Shown here: one piece after another, positions 3,544-6,616 of the stretch
Layout of the letters: each line of letters starts with the position of its first letter
How positions within the stretch are numbered: the first letter of the stretch is position 1
NCBI GenBank assembly: GCA_964539415.1
Contig: CAZIID010000033.1
Span: forward strand, 1-6,616
From: CAYQFQ01 sp964539415
GTDB taxonomy: Bacteria; Patescibacteriota; Minisyncoccia; Phycocordibacterales; GWA1-40-21
DNA length: 6,616 nt
Direction: 5' to 3'
Made by a program: the position numbers and the translations under genes
The notes under the pieces: generated by a model
What the model was told of the DNA's origin: nothing
What the model saw: the letters and a program-made list of their open reading frames with translations, nothing else
Database searches by the model: none

Positions 3544-6500
3544 ATGATATTAAGAAAATCAGGAGCAGGAATCGCAGTCGCTTTGACTTTGGTTCTCTCC
3601 ATGGTAGTAGGAGTTGCAAGCACTTCAGCTTTGACAACAAGCGAATTGTTAAATTTGCTCGTTCAAAGTGGAGCTTTGACTTCAAGTCAGCTTTCAGCAG
3701 TTCAGGCCATCGTTGGTGGTACAACAGCTGCAGCTACAACAGGTTATGTATTTAATACAAACCTAACAATCGGTTCAAGAGGTGCAGATGTTACAGCACT
3801 TCAGAATATGCTCGGAATTTCTCCAGCTACAGGTTACTTTGGTTCAATCACAAAGGCCGCTGTTATACAATATCAGATTGCAAAGGGTATAACCCCAGCA
3901 GCTGGTTACGTAGGAGCAATTACAAGAGCAGCATTGAATGCAGGAGGCTCAGTAGTAATTCCAGGAACACCAGTTCCAACAGGAACTGATCTTAGAGTTA
4001 CTTTGTCAGCAACTTCACCTATGTCAGGAACTATTGTTGCAGGACAAGCAGCTGCTAACTTAGCAGAATTCACATTCACAAACACTTCAGCTTCACCAGC
4101 AGTAGTTACAAATGTAACTTTGGCTAGAACTGGAGTATCAGCAGATACAACACTTACAAACGTTTATTTGTTTGATGGTGTTACAAGACTTACAGACTCA
4201 GCTACAGTTTCAAGTGGTAAAATCACTTTCAACTCAGGAGCAGGTTTGTTTACAGTTCCATCAGGTTCATCAAGAACTATATCTGTTAAATCAGATATAG
4301 CAGCTAGCATTTCAGGACAATTGGTTGGAGTTGCTCTTACAGGTATAACATCAAATGTTGCTGTATCAGCTTCATACCCAATTTCAGGTGCTAATATGAA
4401 CGTCTTCAGTGCTACTTTGGCAGGAGTCGTTGTTGGTACACCAACAAACACTGGTGCAACAATTCAAGCAGGAACTCTCAATACAACAGTATGGTCAGCT
4501 TCTCTTGGTCTTTCAACTAGAGCAGTAAATCTAAGAAGTGCAGCCTTTAAAGTTATAGGCTCAGCTCCTTCAGATGCTTTACAGAATTGGAAATTGTTTG
4601 TGTCTGGTGTTCAAGTTGCTTCAGCAACAGGAATAGATGCAAATGGTTATGTTACCTTTAATCTTTCATCAGCACCTTATAAGATAGATTCTACAAGAAC
4701 TCTAGAAGTAAGAGCGGATGTTGTAAAGGGTTCATCAAGAACCTTCCAGGTTTCATTGCAAAACGTTGCTGATTTACAGGTTGTTGACACAGACTATAAC
4801 GTAAGTGTTAGCGCAACTGGTATTCCAGCTAATGGTACAAGTGTAATAATTTCCGCTGGTACAATATCAGTATCACAGGACGGTACTCTTTCATCAGGTA
4901 ATATTGTTACAGGTGGATCAAACGTTACTCTTGCAAGATACACATTTAGAGCTTTTGGTGAAGATGTAAAGATCTCTTCTCTTAAAGTAGCTTCAACAGA
5001 TCAATTGGACAATGTTGCTTTATATGCAAACGGAGTTCAGATTGGAAGCACACAGACAATAGCAGCAACAGGTACAGTTGCTTCAGCTACTACAACAGAT
5101 AGTTATTCAAAATTGTACAACCTCGGTTCATCACTTGTAGTCAGTGCTGGTCAAACAGTTACTGTAGAAGTAAGAGGTGATGCTAAATATCTAGGTACAA
5201 ACGCTACAACTACAAATAATACAATCCAAGTTGGTTTGCTAGGAGATCTTAACAACGCACAGGGAATGTCTTCATCACAATTGTTGACAGTTCCTGAAGC
5301 AGTACAAACAGGTCCAACAATGACAGTTGTAGGAGCAGGTTTGACAGCAGCTGTTAATACAGCTGTTACAAGTATATCAGCAGTTCCAAATACTACAGCA
5401 CAAAGAATTGGATCATTTGTTTTACAAGCTAACTCAAATGAAGCTGTTCAAATAACAAGTATGTCAGTAGGGGTAACACCAACTACATTCACAACAACTA
5501 ATCTTTCAAGTTTGTATGTTACAGTTGATGGAATATCTTCAACACCTGTAAGCGTTCAGACTTCAAACAATGTTCCTGTTTCCATGTTCCAAATCCCTGC
5601 AAATTCATCAAAAATTGTTGATGTTTATGCTAATATTGGAAGCGCAACTGGTTCAGTTGTTACATCTTTGTTAGTTAATGGTTATGGAGTAGCAAGTAAT
5701 ATAAGTGTTACTGGTACTGTAAGTTCAGGACAGACAGCTACAGTAGGTTCAGGTGCTCTTGCTAATCCTACAGTTAAAACTGGTTCTGGTTATACACCAG
5801 ATGCTCAGTTTGTAACAGGAGATACAACACAAGTTATTGCATACTTTAACGCAACATCTTCAAATGGTACTTCAGTTATAACTGAAATAACATTTGCAGC
5901 AACAGGAACAGGTTCAGCTTCAGCTATAACAGAAGTTACAGTTGGTGGTAAGACATCTCCAGTTGTTTCAGGTGTAGCTACAGTTTCAGGCCTTGCAATA
6001 AGCGTTCCAGTTGGTTACGCAGGTACAAACATTCCAGTTACAGTTAAGTACAACACAGTTGGACAAAACGGTATAGCATCAGGCTTAACAGCAGGTGTTA
6101 GAATCACTGGTTTGAAATATACTTCAGGTAATACTGAAGCAACAAAGACAAGCTTAACAGTAGAATCAAACTTGATGACAGTAGTTGGTTCAAAACCAAC
6201 ACTTGCTATAGCTAACCCATCTGACAATACAGTCGGAGCAGGAGGTTCAGTTATCGTAGCAAGAGTTACAGTATCAGCAGACGCTAAGGGTCCAGTTACA
6301 GTTACTACATTGCCATTGTCAATGCAGGCAGCAGGAGCTGGTTCATCAGCAGGAACTCTTACTGTAAAGGTTGGAGGTTCAACAGTCTCAATCTCAGAAA
6401 ATATGGGTGCAGTTGGAACAACAACAGCAGCTACAGGAACAATTACCTTTACAGGTGGTTATGAAGTAGCAGCAGGTGCTTCAGTTACATTTGATATCTG

Positions 6501-6616
6501 GGATACAGTTACATTCACAAGCTCAGACGATTCTTTGAGAACATCTCTTGGATCAAATACTTTGTTTACTTGGACAGATGTTAACGGAAACGCAGCTGGT
6601 TTGACAGGCGCTTCAA
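3544..6616 (+). CDS. Secreted S-layer-like surface protein with N-terminal peptidoglycan-binding domain (3' end outside window)
   Basis: 1024 codons are visible with no stop. Residues 1-29 form a signal peptide: basic MILRK, a hydrophobic stretch to about 25, and a likely cut after TSA (27-29). A short helical segment (about 32-57) precedes a PG_binding_1 domain (about 73-133): LTIGSRGADVTALQNMLG, TGYFGSITKAAV, GYVGAITRAALN. From about 149 on there are roughly six beta-rich Ig-like repeats of about 120-155 residues (starts near 149, 285, 431, 590, 750, 883), Ser/Thr/Ala/Gly/Val-rich. Typical repeat phrases are LARYTFRA..VKISSLKV and NVALYANGVQIGS. No cysteine appears. Arg is almost always AGA, and Ser/Thr favour TCA/ACA, which suggests high expression. 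The start at 3544 is chosen because a later ATG (3601) would remove the signal peptide; no Shine-Dalgarno is present. Probable role: self-assembling cell-surface layer anchored to peptidoglycan. An adhesin is the alternative. Confidence 0.85.
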   Translation, partial: MILRKSGAGIAVALTLVLSMVVGVASTSALTTSELLNLLVQSGALTSSQLSAVQAIVGGTTAAATTGYVFNTNLTIGSRGADVTALQNMLGISPATGYFGSITKAAVIQYQIAKGITPAAGYVGAITRAALNAGGSVVIPGTPVPTGTDLRVTLSATSPMSGTIVAGQAAANLAEFTFTNTSASPAVVTNVTLARTGVSADTTLTNVYLFDGVTRLTDSATVSSGKITFNSGAGLFTVPSGSSRTISVKSDIAASISGQLVGVALTGITSNVAVSASYPISGANMNVFSATLAGVVVGTPTNTGATIQAGTLNTTVWSASLGLSTRAVNLRSAAFKVIGSAPSDALQNWKLFVSGVQVASATGIDANGYVTFNLSSAPYKIDSTRTLEVRADVVKGSSRTFQVSLQNVADLQVVDTDYNVSVSATGIPANGTSVIISAGTISVSQDGTLSSGNIVTGGSNVTLARYTFRAFGEDVKISSLKVASTDQLDNVALYANGVQIGSTQTIAATGTVASATTTDSYSKLYNLGSSLVVSAGQTVTVEVRGDAKYLGTNATTTNNTIQVGLLGDLNNAQGMSSSQLLTVPEAVQTGPTMTVVGAGLTAAVNTAVTSISAVPNTTAQRIGSFVLQANSNEAVQITSMSVGVTPTTFTTTNLSSLYVTVDGISSTPVSVQTSNNVPVSMFQIPANSSKIVDVYANIGSATGSVVTSLLVNGYGVASNISVTGTVSSGQTATVGSGALANPTVKTGSGYTPDAQFVTGDTTQVIAYFNATSSNGTSVITEITFAATGTGSASAITEVTVGGKTSPVVSGVATVSGLAISVPVGYAGTNIPVTVKYNTVGQNGIASGLTAGVRITGLKYTSGNTEATKTSLTVESNLMTVVGSKPTLAIANPSDNTVGAGGSVIVARVTVSADAKGPVTVTTLPLSMQAAGAGSSAGTLTVKVGGSTVSISENMGAVGTTTAATGTITFTGGYEVAAGASVTFDIWDTVTFTSSDDSLRTSLGSNTLFTWTDVNGNAAGLTGAS

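Noticed and set aside
4164..6227. Minus-strand open frames within the S-layer gene (also 3542-3724)
   Set aside because: They are antisense to a long repetitive frame with strong codon bias, which generates stop-free antisense stretches. No family features.
1..6616. CRISPR array, insertion sequence, tRNA or rRNA genes
   Set aside because: No regularly spaced long repeats, transposase frame, terminal repeats, or tRNA/rRNA signature sequences were seen.
1..6616. UGA recoded as glycine (as in Gracilibacteria/Absconditabacteria)
   Set aside because: The three genes read without internal TGA under the standard bacterial code, and glycine is encoded by ordinary GGN codons.

Overview
The window looks like chromosomal DNA of a Patescibacteria (Candidate Phyla Radiation) bacterium, probably of the Parcubacteria type. 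This rests on AT-rich DNA, genes without clear Shine-Dalgarno sequences, a short conserved-hypothetical protein with a C-terminal winged helix of a kind I associate with this group, and a very large secreted Ser/Thr/Ala-rich protein whose N-terminus carries a peptidoglycan-binding domain. I saw no TGA inside the reading frames I followed, so the standard bacterial code fits. The lineage is an inference from gene style, not from a marker gene.

Layout. Positions 1-1288 (minus strand) hold the first 429 codons of ftsK, the septal DNA translocase, cut by the window edge inside the Walker B strand. Positions 1289-1695 are a divergent promoter region. It has an extended -10 box that would give ftsK a leaderless mRNA. 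On the other strand it has a good sigma-70-type promoter whose -10 box sits exactly between the arms of a perfect inverted repeat, TTTTGTCC-N10-GGACAAAA. That promoter drives a 270-aa putative winged-helix regulator (1696-2508). GGACA-like motifs recur before, inside and after this gene, which suggests an autoregulator, possibly one that also acts downstream.

Positions 2509-3543 are about 1 kb without a credible gene. The first part has motif copies, AT-rich hairpins, a candidate promoter and one perfect DnaA box. From a second good promoter (TTGCTA-N17-TATAAT, expected start about 2893) to about 3483, the DNA is packed with consecutive and nested inverted repeats: stems of 9-11 perfect base pairs, a likely three-way junction, and a long-range 10-bp stem enclosing a multibranch domain. 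I read this as an undescribed structured RNA of about 600 nt, either independent or the long 5' leader of the next gene. This is the most interesting object in the window.

Positions 3544-6616 encode at least 1024 residues of a secreted S-layer-like protein: signal peptide, PG_binding_1 domain, then about six beta-rich repeats, still open at the right edge. The window thus pairs a division gene and a regulator with a probable cell-surface layer gene preceded by a large structured RNA.
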